From: Moringa oleifera
Lineage: Eukaryota; Streptophyta; Magnoliopsida; Brassicales; Moringaceae
Assembly: GCA_021397835.1 (NCBI GenBank)
Contig: JAJFZO010000734.1
Location: 310,001 to 374,000 of the forward strand
Length of the DNA: 64,000 nucleotides
Direction: 5' to 3'
The position numbers and the translations under genes were made by a program. Below, piece by piece: positions 10,951-21,475 of this stretch. Numbering within the stretch: position 1 is the first letter of the stretch; each line of letters starts with the position of its first letter. The notes under the pieces are model-generated. The model saw only the letters and a list, made by a program, of their open reading frames with translations. It made no database searches and had not been told where the DNA came from.

Positions 10951-12890
10951 TAGATAAAACTTGGATGTTTACTGATAAAGGATCAGAAGCATATGATGTA
11001 GGGGTGAATAACTTTTTAGATTATACTGTTCAGAATAGTGATAACCTTGAATTAGTTCGCTGTCCATGTATTGAATGTGGTAACATTAAGCGTCATACCC
11101 CATATTAGATACAGAATCATTTATATGTATATAGAGTTGATAGCAGCTATCAAAACTAGATATGGCACGGAGAAACTAGTATTGTTGGATCTTCTACTAG
11201 TAAGAATGCTAAAGTTGTTAGGGAGGTAGAACAGATCGAAGAAGTTGATAACACTGTAGAAATGGTACAAGAGGCATTTGCAGAGTACATAGTAATCCTA
11301 ACCACTTTGAAAGATTACTTTATGATGTTGAGAAACCTCTGTATTCTGGATCAGTGAAGTTTACTAAATTATCTTTTCTAGTTAAATTGTATAATTTGAA
11401 GGAAAAATATGGTTAGTCTGATCAAAGCTTCAGTGATCTTTTAAATTTGATTATCGAAATATTGCCTGATAATAATGAAATGCCGACATCCATGTATGAT
11501 GCCAAGAAAACACTAAATGCATTAGGCATGGATTATCAAAAGATTCATGCCTGTCCAAATGATTGCATATTATATCAGAAGGAGTTTCAGGATGACATTC
11601 AATGTCCAACTTGTGGACTTTGAAGATGGAAAGTAATGAAAAACAGTAACGAAATAAAGACTGGTGTGCCTGCTAAGGTGTTGTGGTATTTCCCACCAAT
11701 ACCAAGATTTAGAAGAATGTTCAAAAGTTTTGAAATATCAAAACACCTTACATGGCATTCAAATAAAAGGGAAATATATGGTCAGTTGAGGCATCCATCG
11801 GATACACCATCATGGAAATTGGTTGACTACATGTGGCCAGAGTTTGCTTCAGAGCCAAGAAACTTAAGGCTTACTATATAGCAGATGGGATTAATCCTCA
11901 TAGTACATTGAGTAGTCGATATAGTTGTTGGCCGGTGATTATGGTGAACTATGATTTACCGCCATGGTTAACAATGAAAAGAAAGTTCATGATGTTGACG
12001 TTGCTAACATCAGGTCCTAAATAACCTGACAATGATATCGATGTCTACTTGGCTCTGCTTCTAGAAGACTTAAAAATGTTATGGGACACAGGTGTAAAAG
12101 TACATGATGCGTACCGTAATGAGAATTCAACTAGAAAGTTGTTTTGTTATGAACAATCAATGATTTTCCTGCATATGGTAATTTATCTGGTTGCATTGTT
12201 AAAGGGTGTTATGCTTGTCCTATCTATGCTAAGAACACCCAAGCTAGTCACTTAAAATATAGTGAAAAGATGTCATATGTTGGACACAAGAGATTCTTAC
12301 CATGACATCATCCTTACCGCTGACAGAAAAAGGCCTTCAATGGTGAACAATAATTTAGAATTGCTCCCCAACCATTAAGTAGTGAAGAAGTCTTTCACAA
12401 AGTTCAATGTTTAGTAAATTCATGGGGAAAGTCAAAGAAACGAAGTACAATGGGTAAAGAAGATGTTGTTACATAGTGCTGGAAAAAGAGGTCGATTTTT
12501 TTTGACTTATCATATTGGAAGTCCATGCATATCAGACATATTTTAGATGTCATGCACATTGAAAAGAATATTTTTGATAGTCTTCTTGGGACATTGCTTG
12601 ATATTCCAAGAAAATCTAAAGATGGATTAGCTTCAAGAATGGATTTGAAAGACATGGGGTTAAGTTCTGAGTTGGAACAACAAATTCGCGGTAATCGTAC
12701 ATTTCTACCACCTACATGCTACACTTTATCTAAGAAAGAAAAAAATATATTTTGTAAAGTTTTCAGTGAGATTAAGGTCCCAGATGGGTATTCTTCGAAC
12801 ATCAGAAATCTAGTATCCATGGATGACTTAAAACTATATGGGTTGAAGTCGCATGATTGTCACATCCCAATGCAATAACTTTTACATATT
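10951..12890 (+). pseudogene. TNP2-type CACTA transposase, broken (copy B)
   Basis: The first recognisable exon starts near 10950 with DKTWMFTDKGSEAYDVGVNN, then CPCIECGNIKRHTPY and a TAG at 11106. This is the transposase-associated domain with its Cys pairs. Downstream frames give ADGINPHSTL and KVLWYFPPIPRFRRMF, with MWPEFASEPRNLRLT between them, the Transposase_21 core at 11636-12024. Frames then continue to about 12255. The C-terminal end is RHILDVMHIEKNIFDSLLG and LASRMDLKDMGLSSELE at 12525-12670, then YTLSKKEKNIFCKV and SHDCHIPMQ, where a stop follows. The protein would recognise and cut the element ends. At least three frames and several stops are needed to read it, so it is inactive. 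Over the stretch compared with copy A, identity is roughly 80 percent. Confidence 0.9.
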
Positions 12891-12894
12891 GCTT

Positions 12895-13433
12895 TACGAG
12901 GTGTGTTGCCCAAACATGTTAGATATGCTCTCATTAGACTTTGCATGTTCTTCAATTTGTTATGCCAAAAGGTGGTGGATGTGTCAAAGTTAGATGGAAT
13001 TCAAAACAAACTTGTCACAACACTTTGTTTGCTTGAGAAGTACTTTTCGCCCAGCTTTTTCGATATTATGGTCCACCTCACTGTTCATCTTATCAGAGAA
13101 GTAAAATTATGTGGTTCCATGTATTTACGATGGATGTACCCATTTGAAAGATACATGAAAGTGTTAAAGGGTTATGTTCGAAATCGTAATAGACCTGAGG
13201 GTAGTACTGCTGAGTCGTACATTGCAGAAGAAGCATTAGAATTCTGCGTTGACTATATATCTGGTATGGATATTATTGGAATTTTCCCACGAAAGAATGT
13301 ATTTGGTCATTTAACTCGGAATGGAAAAGCTCTAACTAGTGGAACTGTTGAGAAAGTTGATAATGTCCTCCTTCATCAAGCGCACTTGTATGTTTTGATG
13401 AATATGAGTGAAGTTCAACGATATATAAGGTAA
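12895..13433 (+). pseudogene. DUF4218 region of CACTA transposase (copy B)
   Basis: An open stretch of 176 codons reads LPKHVRYALIRLCMFFNLL, then LEKYFSPSFFDIMVHLTVHL, REVKLCGSMYLRWMYPFERY, MKVLKGYVRNRNRPEGSTAE, and EALEFCVDYISG. It ends LYVLMNMSEVQRYIR at a GTAATT donor. This is a near-complete DUF4218 with no internal stop, the best preserved coding block of the element. It continues the TNP2 gene through the SHDCHIPMQ stop, where family members have QLL or similar, so that stop is probably a CAG/CAA-to-TAA change. Confidence 0.9.
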
Positions 13434-13494
13434 TTAAATTTTATGACTCATAGTTTATTGTTATATGAAATAATATTTGAATTATTGTTTGACG

Positions 13495-14326
13495 ATTTAT
13501 TCTTAACAAGTAGTGAGCATTTAAATCAGTTAAGGGTCGACAATTCTATCAAGGCAAAACAACTCAAATGGTTACATGATGAACAAAATCGAACCTTAAG
13601 TAATTGGTTACGCACACGGGTAAGAATACTTATTATTGTCTAGACATTAAATTTATTTTTAATATGGTTCATCTAATATATGTTATGATACAAATTGAGA
13701 ATGAACTTTTATTGTCCAATTATAATGTCTCATCAACACTACGATGGATTGCCCATGGTCCTCGATCCATAATAATCAAGTATCCTAAATATATCATCAA
13801 CAGTTATCGCTTTTACACAAAGCAATGAGATAACTCAAGGATCCATCAAAATAGTGGTGTCACTCTAGTTGCCAACACCATGCAAATCTCTAATGCTAAT
13901 GATAAAAATCCAATATATGGTGATTTGTCATTCTATGGAGTTATACAAGAAATATGGGAACTAGATTATACAACGTTCAGAGTTTCAGTTTTCAAATGTG
14001 ATTGAATTGAGAATAGTAACGGTGTCAAAGTTGATGATCTAGGAGTTGTGCTAGTTGATCTCAATTGGATTGGACATAAGAATGATTAGTTTATATTGGC
14101 TTCACAAGCAAGACAAGCATTTTACATTGAAGATCCAATTTATGCCAAATGGTCTATGATACTGTTAACACCTCCAAAAGACTATGATGAAGATGATGAT
14201 TTGTGCAATATTAGTATGGAGCATATGTCTTTTTGTAATAATTTGCCACTTGCTGATTTATTTGACCAAATAGATGAGCATTATCTTGCATATGCTCGAG
14301 ACAATGATGAAGGATTGTGGGTTTGA
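13495..14326 (+). pseudogene. DUF4216 region of CACTA transposase (copy B)
   Basis: The first exon ends KWLHDEQNRTLSNWLRTR at a GTAAGAATAC donor (13618). After an intron, reading resumes near 13716 with NYNVSSTLRWIAHGPRS, a TGA at 13826, NSGVTLVANTMQ, NPIYGDLSFYGVIQEIWELD, VDDLGVVLVDLNWIG and ILASQARQAFYIEDPIYAKW. It ends with an acidic tail (PPKDYDEDDDL) and GLWV at 14326. These motifs define DUF4216. Stops at codons expected to be Arg (CGA) or Gln support decay by transitions. Confidence 0.88.
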
Positions 14327-14469
14327 GTATTTTTTAAGGTAGTAATCAATTGCCTTATGTGCCAAAGTTATTGTGTTTTTTTATAATTTTATTTTATTTT
14401 TTTAATTTTATCATGTTATACCATGTTTTGCATATATGATGGTAACCATATTTTGTTATTGTTTATAGA

Positions 14470-15700
14470 TTTGGTGGATCCTTCTGAACACTCAAGTGAA
14501 GGCTCTCAAGGGCCCAAAAAGCGAGGTATCACCAGTATGCCTAAGATAATTAAGAGTCATGCTTTCGGAGTTAAGCTCACGATTGAGGTAAATGATAAAG
14601 GTCAACCAGTTGGGAGGAATGGCATCCAGTTCAATAGCTACATTGGGGTGGTGGTACGTAATACGGTGCCTATAAATATCGTGAATTGGCACTTAGTAAG
14701 CATTGAAACGAAAAATAAAATTTGGGAGACAATATTAGTAAGTTAAATGAAACACAATATGGTATTGCTTTTCAATTAGTTTATTGCTAATTAATTTGAT
14801 TTGTACCAATCCACTTTTTTATAATATGTTGTAGGAGACGTATGATATTGATGCGAGCATGAAAAGGTATGTACTTCAGTCTGCTACAAACAAATGGAGG
14901 AACTTCAAGACCAATCTTACATCAAAGCACATATTCACTCACATTGATGACTTGGAATTTCTATCATTTCCACCTGAAGAATATAGCAGTGTTATAGATG
15001 TTGGAGTGTGGCAGAAATTTGTGAACTCTCGTATAACAGAAGAGTTTCAGGTATATATTTATAGTTAGTAAAGTTTTTGTTTATATAATTTTCTCCAAAT
15101 GTTGATGTGTATTAATCTTACAGCAAAAGAGACAAATAGCAAAAGAGAAAAGAAAGAAGAATGTGTACGATCATCGTCTATCTAGAAAGGGATTTTCGGG
15201 GCTGAAAAGTGAACTTGTAAGTTTTTTTTTTCATTTATTATGTTTATAATTGATAATATATTCATTTGGTAGTACGTTTTAAAATCTAACATGTTCACTC
15301 TTTATGTTTAAAAAAGAAACAAGCATTGGATAGCGATGTTCAAATTGATCGTGCCTTATTGTAGAAGGCTTCACGACATAATAAAAAGGGAGAATATGTG
15401 AATGATGCGAGCCAACTGTATGGGAAAATAATTGTAAGTGTAGTTCAACTTTTTTCTAGCATTTATAGTCATAAATTTCATGTTTATTGATTAATTTTGT
15501 TATAACATTGTAGGATGAGTTGATGACACAGAGCACGCAAGGTAAATTTACAAACTTCGGTCCAGAAGATATACTGATGAAAGCTCTTGGTACACCTAAG
15601 TACCTCGGATGAATTAAAGGTCAAGGATCTGGGGTAACTATCACATCTTATTTTGGGAAGCCCAAAAAGTTGAATGTCCTTCAAGGTATGGAATTAGATC
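14470..15700 (+). pseudogene. En/Spm C-terminal (Transposase_24-like) exons, copy B
   Basis: Exons separated by short GT-AG introns encode five blocks: RGITSMPKIIKSHAFGVKL with NDKGQPVGRNG and FNSYIGVVVRN (14510-14735); SMKRYVLQSATNKWRNFKT with LEFLSFPPEEYSSVIDVGVW (14835-15050); QIAKEKRKKNVYDHRLSRKG (15122-15218); a QALDSDVQIDRALL exon (15318-15435); and DELMTQSTQGKFTNFGPEDI with KALGTPKYLG (15514-15612). This arrangement matches the Ptta/En/Spm family, thought to be an accessory or DNA-binding part. A TGA follows KYLG. It is joined to the upstream transposase by the 14330-14470 intron, so it may be one long gene or a second ORF of the element. Confidence 0.78.
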
Positions 15701-16320
15701 AACAGTAATTGGTAGAGATGATAACGTGGTTCACAGAGCATAACGAAATTTTGACAAACATTGTTGCGAACAAAAATAATGATATCCAGCAAGAAAAATC
15801 TACAATGCAATTTCGTTCGAGTAACGCTAGCAACAATATAACTGGATTATTAGAGGAAGAACAATATCCAATACTTCAATCACCTATGCCAGTCACACCA
15901 TAGCACCTGCACCTACACTGGCACCACACGACAACAAAGTATGTTACATATTATTCATAGTAGATGTGATATTAATAATATTACGAATATAACTTCTGTT
16001 TTCTTGGATCATTATAGTATGAGCCATGTCATATGTTCATCCAGTCGTCAGACTACATAGTGGCAAGTGGGGTTATCTTCATGGAACATACTCATAATCA
16101 GATGATCCACGGGCGTCCATTATTTTCTGGTGATGTTCGAGTGACAGTGGACATAGCTATTCATGGTGATGCACAATTGCCTCGTCCTAACCCAGACGGT
16201 GGATTAACAAATGTTTTTTCTGCACTTGGTTCAGTTGTTGCTTGGCCTCAAGATTGGGTCATTATTGGTATACATGAGGCAATTTTTTTGGTAATATATT
16301 TTATAAAGTCAACCTATTAA
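15701..16320 (+). pseudogene. Linker and DUF8039-like region between transposase and protease (copy B)
   Basis: One exon encodes EMITWFTEHNEILTNIVANK and a Gln- and Asn-rich linker ending LQSPMPVTP at a TAG. A second exon (about 16018-16300) encodes SSDYIVASGVIFMEHTHNQM, IHGRPLFSGDVRVTVDIAIH, GDAQLPRPNPDGG and SVVAWPQDWVI. The second block resembles the small beta-rich domain found before Ulp1 in many plant transposon proteins. I assign that name only tentatively. Copy C has the same exons, with a longer Pro-Ala tract. Confidence 0.6.
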
Positions 16321-16463
16321 TGTCAATTAAGTTTGCAAAATTTTTTCAGCTATCGACTATAAAGCAACGAGGTAAGTTACTAGTTAAAAAAGCACCAACA
16401 TTGACAAAACCACAATCATCACAACAAGTATCTTCCGTTAGGCTACCACAAGGATTATAGAAG

Positions 16464-17579
16464 ATGTATAATTATGTGAATAAGGTGATGGCACCTGATG
16501 AAGCAATACACATACCTTTTACTAAAGTCTTTGCTTCTGATGGACATGTATTTGTGGCCCGAGAAGATATCATGCAATTCTGTCACATGGAAGAGCTAAG
16601 TGTCACCATTATTCAGGCTTACATTGTGTACGTATGTCTTTTGAATTTTCATTTGGTTATTATTATTTGGCTACATCATATTTATATTTTTCTTACTCTT
16701 TATTATTTCAGTAAATTTTATACAGATTTAGCTGCACTTGGCTTGAGAAAGTATTTTGTATTTGCTGATCCGTCAACATTGTCATATGGAATGTCTATAA
16801 GTATAGACACTCAAGCTCGTCACCTAGCCAATAGAATGATAGATTCATGTGACGAAGGAGTAGTGATATTTCCTTATAAATTGAGGTAAGTTATAATACT
16901 AGTTGAAATTATTAATAGTTTTGTTCAAAATATTTTGTACATTTATTTTTCATAATGGAGGCAGCACTGGCTGTTGGTGGTTGTCGAGCCTCCTAATTTT
17001 GTGTATAGTATTTTTGATCCTTTGAATCATGGTTCTCGTCAAGAATTAGATCAACTTATGTCCACGTAAGTGAAGATATTTTCATTTATGTTAGTATGTA
17101 TTTTTTCTTACTTTCCAGAATATTGATTATTTTTTATTGGCAGTTCTTTTAAATTATTCCAAGTTTTCAAAGAATCAAGCAATAGGCGCATTCCTAGGAG
17201 TATTCCTGCTAAGGTATGTATATTGAAACCTATATATGATATTAGTTTTATTTATTTTGCAAAATATAACAATTATAAATTTTTAATGTAGTGTTCACAT
17301 CAGCCTTCAAATACTGAGTGTGAATATTATATTATGAAATTTTTAAGGGACATCATTGATAAATGTGATAAAAATATCCCATATGTAAAAATGGTAAGTT
17401 TTTAAGCATTTGCTTATGTAAATACTTAAGTAATTAATTGATGTGCTTATTAAAAATTTTAATTGAACTAACTTTTTTTTCTTTTTGAAATACAGTTAGT
17501 GGACATAGATACTTACACCCAATCGAATATTGTTAAGTTAGAAAGGAGGTTGGACAATTTCTTTAGAGTGCCATATTAG
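16464..17579 (+). pseudogene. Ulp1-like cysteine protease domain of CACTA copy B
   Basis: Exons encode KVMAPDEAIHIPFTKVFASD, then FVAREDIMQFCHMEELSVTI, FYTDLAALGLRKYFVFADPS, and HLANRMIDSCDEGVVIFPYK. The catalytic part follows: His in HWLLVVVEPP (CAC at 16965), Asp in FDPLNHGSRQ (GAT at 17016), a Gln-containing HQPSNTEC, and the nucleophile Cys at 17319-17321. It ends LERRLDNFFRVPY and TAG at 17577. Ulp1/C48 enzymes remove SUMO or related tags in the nucleus; such domains are known in plant CACTA and Mutator elements, where their use is unclear. The residue after the catalytic Cys is Glu where copy C has the usual Gly. Introns are short with GT-AG ends. Several frames are closed, so an active product is unlikely. 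Confidence 0.85.
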
Positions 17580-17944
17580 AAAGTTGAACCTTGAAGATTT
17601 TTGTACACATGACCATTATTGAATTTATATAGTTGAATTTTTAGGATTGTGTAATATTTTTACTCATGCATTGTACATATAGAGTTCAATTATGACATTA
17701 AACTTTAGTGATCTTTTGTTTTGTTTATCTCTTATTAATTTTTTGGATTAGATTATTTTGAGTGTTTCCAAATATAAAAGAAGTAATGACGATCTCTGTG
17801 AGAATGGTATTGAAGTGTATAACATAAAAATTTTGGTTGCATATTGTGAAGAATTGTATTAATGTATATGGATGATGTGGAAGCAAGTTTTGGATAATTT
17901 CAATATATAAATTTTTTATTTATTTTAAAATAAATACAAAAAAT
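17580..17944 (+). other. 3' untranslated region of copy B
   Basis: AT-rich non-coding sequence between the protease stop and the right subterminal array. The same sequence follows the protease remnant of copy C at 31890-32500. No separate gene is seen. Confidence 0.6.
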
Positions 17945-18450
17945 ACTTTTAATGAATTTTTAATGACAGTTTTATAGTAACTGTCATTAAAAGGGCCTCT
18001 TTTAACGACAGTTCTGTTGGAACTGTCATTAAAGGGTCTCCCTTTTCACGACAATCATGTTGGAACTGTCATTAAAAGGTCCACCCTTTAACGACAGTTC
18101 CAATAGAACTGTCATTAAAAAGGTCCCCTTTAACGACAATTCTATTGAAACTATCATTAAAAGGTCCCCCCTTTAACGACAGTTCCAATAGAACTGTCAT
18201 TAAAAGGGTCATTCTTTAACGACAGTTCTATTGGAACTGTCATTAAAAGGTCTCCCCTTTAACGATAGTTCCAATATAACTGTCATTAAAGGTCTTTCTT
18301 TTTTAATGATAGTTCCAATATAACTATCATTAAAAGGTAATGCTTTTAATGACAGTTCAATAACTGTCATTAAAACTTCTCCCCTTTAATGACATGAACA
18401 AAGATGACAGTTTTACAACTATCATTAAAAACCATTTTTAACTATCATTA
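17945..18450. repeat. Right subterminal palindromic array of copy B, about 11 units of ~42 bp
   Basis: Successive units read TTTAACGACAGTT, a short centre such as CCAATAG or CTATTGG, then AACTGTCATTAAAAGG and a pyrimidine-rich spacer. The most regular run spans about 18000-18290 with near-constant 42-bp spacing. Each unit is an inverted repeat of about 30 bp. Such arrays next to CACTA termini bind the element's own regulatory protein. The half-site here is mostly ACTGTCATTAAA, unlike the GGCG variant that dominates at the left end. Confidence 0.9.
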
Positions 18451-18451
18451 A

Positions 18452-18471
18452 AGCTTTTATTTATAGTAGAA
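18452..18471 (-). repeat. Right terminal inverted repeat of copy B (degenerate)
   Basis: Read from 18471 inward on the minus strand, the end is TTCTACTATAAATAAAAGC, which pairs with TACTACAAAAATTA at 5568 allowing an indel. Canonical CACTA ends start CACTAC, so both termini have changed at their outermost bases. Confidence 0.6.
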
Positions 18472-19009
18472 TAATACCAATTGGGATATTTTTCTTTCTT
18501 ATGGAGACATTTGATTTTTCAATGTCATAGTGTAAAGTTACTCACATACTAGAAAAAGATTTGTATAGGAATAAGTAGGTCGATACAATTTTGTATTTAT
18601 GTATAGAGAAAAAGTAAATGACTTGAAAATAAAGATGTAAAAAGTTACAAATTCTTCCTCCTTGGTTGTTACATACAATACCATTATTTGCTTAATAATT
18701 TATTTATAACATAATCTTGAATATTAAACCATGAGTATTTCATTTGTCTTTTACTTTAAATAATGATTTATCTCATGCTTTAATTTAGGTTGCATGATAG
18801 TTTGGTTGCTATTAAAAATTTCTCGAGAAGCAAACTTAAATCAAGGTTCACAAAGCTCCTTTTTGGTCATATTTGCTGGAGAAGAGCCAAGCCAATAGCT
18901 GGAAAAGAACAAAAAATAAAAAATAAAAGCTGATACTAATAAGAAAAAAAAAAGTAATTATAAATTGAAAAGAAAAGATTAACCTTACCAAAACTAAAAG
19001 GATATTTTA
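18472..19009. other. Non-coding spacer
   Basis: A-rich sequence with no recognisable gene, terminus or tandem structure. Confidence 0.5.
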
Positions 19010-20115
19010 ATTAGCTAGGTCTGGAACCCGGATGAAAATAGAACAACATCTTCCTTTGTTGCAATCAATGAAGGCCAATATTTTGATCTATTAGATCTGG
19101 AACCTCGATGAAAGTAGAACGATGTCTAGATCTGAAACCTTAATGAAAGTAAAACCTCGCACCTAAATTTAGAACCTTCATCACAAATTTGGAACCCCCA
19201 ACACAAATTCAAAATCCCCAACCCAGATGTGAAACCCCGATACAAGTAGAACCACGCCTAGATCTAAAATCTCGATGAAAGTAGAAAATCGCACCCAGAT
19301 CTCGAATCCCCAGCACAGGTCTGGAATCCGTAGCCCAGATTTAAAATCTCAAACCCATATTTTAAACCTCCAACACAGATTTAAAATCCTAACTAAGATC
19401 CGGAATCCCTAACCCAAATCTAAAATCCCGCACCCAGATTTGGAAATCCTAGTATACATATAAAATCTCAACCAAGATCTGGAATCCTTAGCAAAAATCT
19501 AAAACCCCGCACCCAGATTTGGAAGCCCCAGCATATATCTAAAATCCTAACCCAGATTAAAAACTTCATACCTAGATTTGGAACTCCCAACACATATTTA
19601 AAATCCCAACGAAGATATTAAATCCCTAGCCTATATTTAAAGCCCAGTAGATAGATTTAGAATCCCCAGCACAGATCCAAAATCCTAACCAAGATCTAGA
19701 ATCCTTAGCCTAGATATAAAGTCCTGCACCTAGATTTGGTACCTCCAACATAGATCTAGAATCTGAAGCCCCGAGCTGAATCCATTTACCTAGATCTGGA
19801 GCTTTTAGACCCCTCACCTAGATCTGGAATCCTTAGCCCAAATCTGGAATCCCTCACCTAGATCTGAAACCCTCAAACCCCTCACCTAGATTTGAAAGCC
19901 CAGCCCAGATCTGGAACCCCTCACTTAGATCCGAAACTCTCAGCCTAGATCTAGAATCCCTCACCCAAGAACTCTTATCCCAACTTCCAGACCCCATACA
20001 TCTAAATTTGGGACCTTAACAAACATTTTGAACCCTAGAACAAATGTAAAATTTCTATGAAAGTAAAACCATGTACATATCTAGAATCCCAATGGAAGGA
20101 GAACCACATCCATAT
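19010..20115. repeat. Degenerate minisatellite rich in AGATCTGGAATCC
   Basis: Dozens of imperfect copies of a short unit, in the form (A)CCCAGATCTGGAATCCC with variable TAGC or GCAC spacers, follow each other in the same orientation with irregular spacing of roughly 20-30 bp. The AGATCT palindrome is frequent (for example near 19090, 19290, 19470, 19800, 19900). A second motif, GATGAAAGTAGAACCACG, recurs at both edges of the block (near 19030, 19110, 19240, 20060). No open coding sequence spans it. Confidence 0.8.
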
Positions 20116-20989
20116 TTGAGCTTAAAAATAATGAAACTAAAAGGAAAAACAATCAAGGAACAATAATCTTTGCATTTTAACAAAAAAGATAAGCATAACA
20201 TTTGGGGAGAAAGGATTAAACTTACCAAAAAAACCGAGGAGATTTAAGCTGCCAGTTGTGGAACCCAAAAGCAAGTAGCACCACGCACACTATTAATCCC
20301 TTCGATGCAAATAGTTAAGGTCAATCGAATGTCTGGTTTGCACATTTAGAACCCGAAGAGGCTCTCCTCATAGTGTGCACTTCATACCTGATATTTACTA
20401 CCTGAAGAATCAATGAAGTTTATCCTGAGTAAGTGTAGAAAAAGAATGAAAGAAGTTTATCAATGTTTCTGAAGAAGATGTAGGGCTTTCATTCACAATT
20501 ACAGCCATAACTGTGAATAAAAACCTTTATTCACAATTATGGCTATAACTTTGAATAAAGGTCTGGTCCTTTTTTTTTTTTTTAGTTTAAGAACATTACT
20601 TGTTCAGTACTCACATTACTCATTGCTCACTGGCTCATTCATTCACTCGCACATAAATTTGCTGCTTCACCAGAAAAAAAATTGACAGAAAGGGGAAGGC
20701 TGAGGAAGGCCGACTCTAACTTCGGCTTGTTAGTGGTGGACGTGCGTGAGCGTCCCTCTCTTTCTACTGCTGTGTGCTGGTGGAGGGTTTTGCTTTTTAT
20801 ATATGTTTACATATGAAAAAGAGTCAGAGTTCAAACTTAACATATAATCAATAGAATTTATATGAAAGAGAACAGTGGCTTTTTAGGAAGAAAAAAGGCG
20901 AGTTTTGTTTTAGAGTAAGCTTCTGTCGTTAAAGACTACTCTAGGCTGAGAGATTTTTTGCCTCCCTTATTGAAGAGTAAGCTTCTATC
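20116..20989. other. Non-coding interval with two orphan palindromic units
   Basis: At about 20480-20555 are two consecutive palindromes of about 40 bp. Both have the form TTCACAATTA, a centre CAGCCAT or TGGCTA, then TAACTGTGAATAAA. Their size and layout resemble CACTA subterminal units but the half-site differs from copies B, D and E. The rest (poly-T near 20570, pyrimidine-rich stretches and a repeated GAGTAAGCTTCT at about 20913 and 20976) holds no recognisable gene. Confidence 0.5.
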
Positions 20990-21014
20990 CATCTTCCTTC
21001 TTTTAAGAAATAAA

Positions 21015-21475
21015 TAGACCTTACAAAGGTAGCCACTAGCGCCCACGAAGGTAACCACAATTGCCCATGAAGGCACCCATGGCCTTCGAAGGTAATAGCC
21101 ATGGCCTCAAAGGCTGCAGCCATGGCATTCGAAAGCGGCAGCCATGGTCGCTGTGACAGGAAGGTAGCCATGATTTCCACGAAAGCCTCCATGCATGGCC
21201 ATGAAGGTAGCCATGGTTGCCCTAAAAGCCTCCATGCATGGCTGTGAAGGTAGCCATAGCCATTGCCAAAGCGTCCATGCATGGCCGCAAAGGCAGCCAT
21301 TCCTACCACCGAAGCGTCCACACATGGCCGGAAGGGCAGTCATGGCCTTAAGGTGGCAGCAATGGCTGTCGTGAAAGTGTCTATAAGTGGCCGTGAAGGT
21401 AGCCATGGCTGCCGTGAAAGCGGTCATGCATGGCCTCGAAGGTGGTAGCCATGGTCACGAAGGCATTACTGCCTT
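21015..21475. repeat. GAAGGTAGCCATGG-type minisatellite of copy D
   Basis: A run of units containing GAAGGTAGCCATGG, GCATGGCC and TTCGAAGG, partly palindromic and distinctly richer in G+C than its surroundings. Unit length is variable (about 24-60 bp, higher-order). Met-, Ala- and His-rich readings on the minus strand at 20941-21427 come from this composition and are not taken as a protein. Confidence 0.85.

Larger units (their letters stand above)
5568..18471 (+). mobile_element. CACTA transposon copy B, nearly full length, with captured gene fragment
   Basis: The left end reads TACTACAAAAATTA at 5568. The right end, read inward from 18471, is TTCTACTATAAATAAA, so both termini are degenerate forms of the CACTAC inverted repeat. 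Just inside each end is an array of palindromic units with the same half-site (CTGTCATTAAA or CTGGCGTTAAA, and their complements), which ties the two ends to one element. Between them lie a CAG-rich block, a captured UBP1 fragment, a 116-bp tandem repeat, an AT-rich 5' region and a single long transposase-protease gene on the plus strand. No 3-bp target duplication is evident (CAT on the left, TAA on the right for this choice of ends). The coding part is full of stops, so the element cannot be autonomous now. Confidence 0.8.

Noticed and set aside
17945..18450. Regular ~42-bp repeats that at first sight resemble a CRISPR array.
   Set aside because: Units are themselves palindromic, spacers are short and alike, and the array abuts a CACTA terminus. 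The context is plant nuclear DNA with no cas genes.
5568..18471. Target-site duplication for copy B.
   Set aside because: Flanking triplets tested for several end placements (CAT/TAA, ATT/ATA, TTA/AAT) do not match, so none is claimed.
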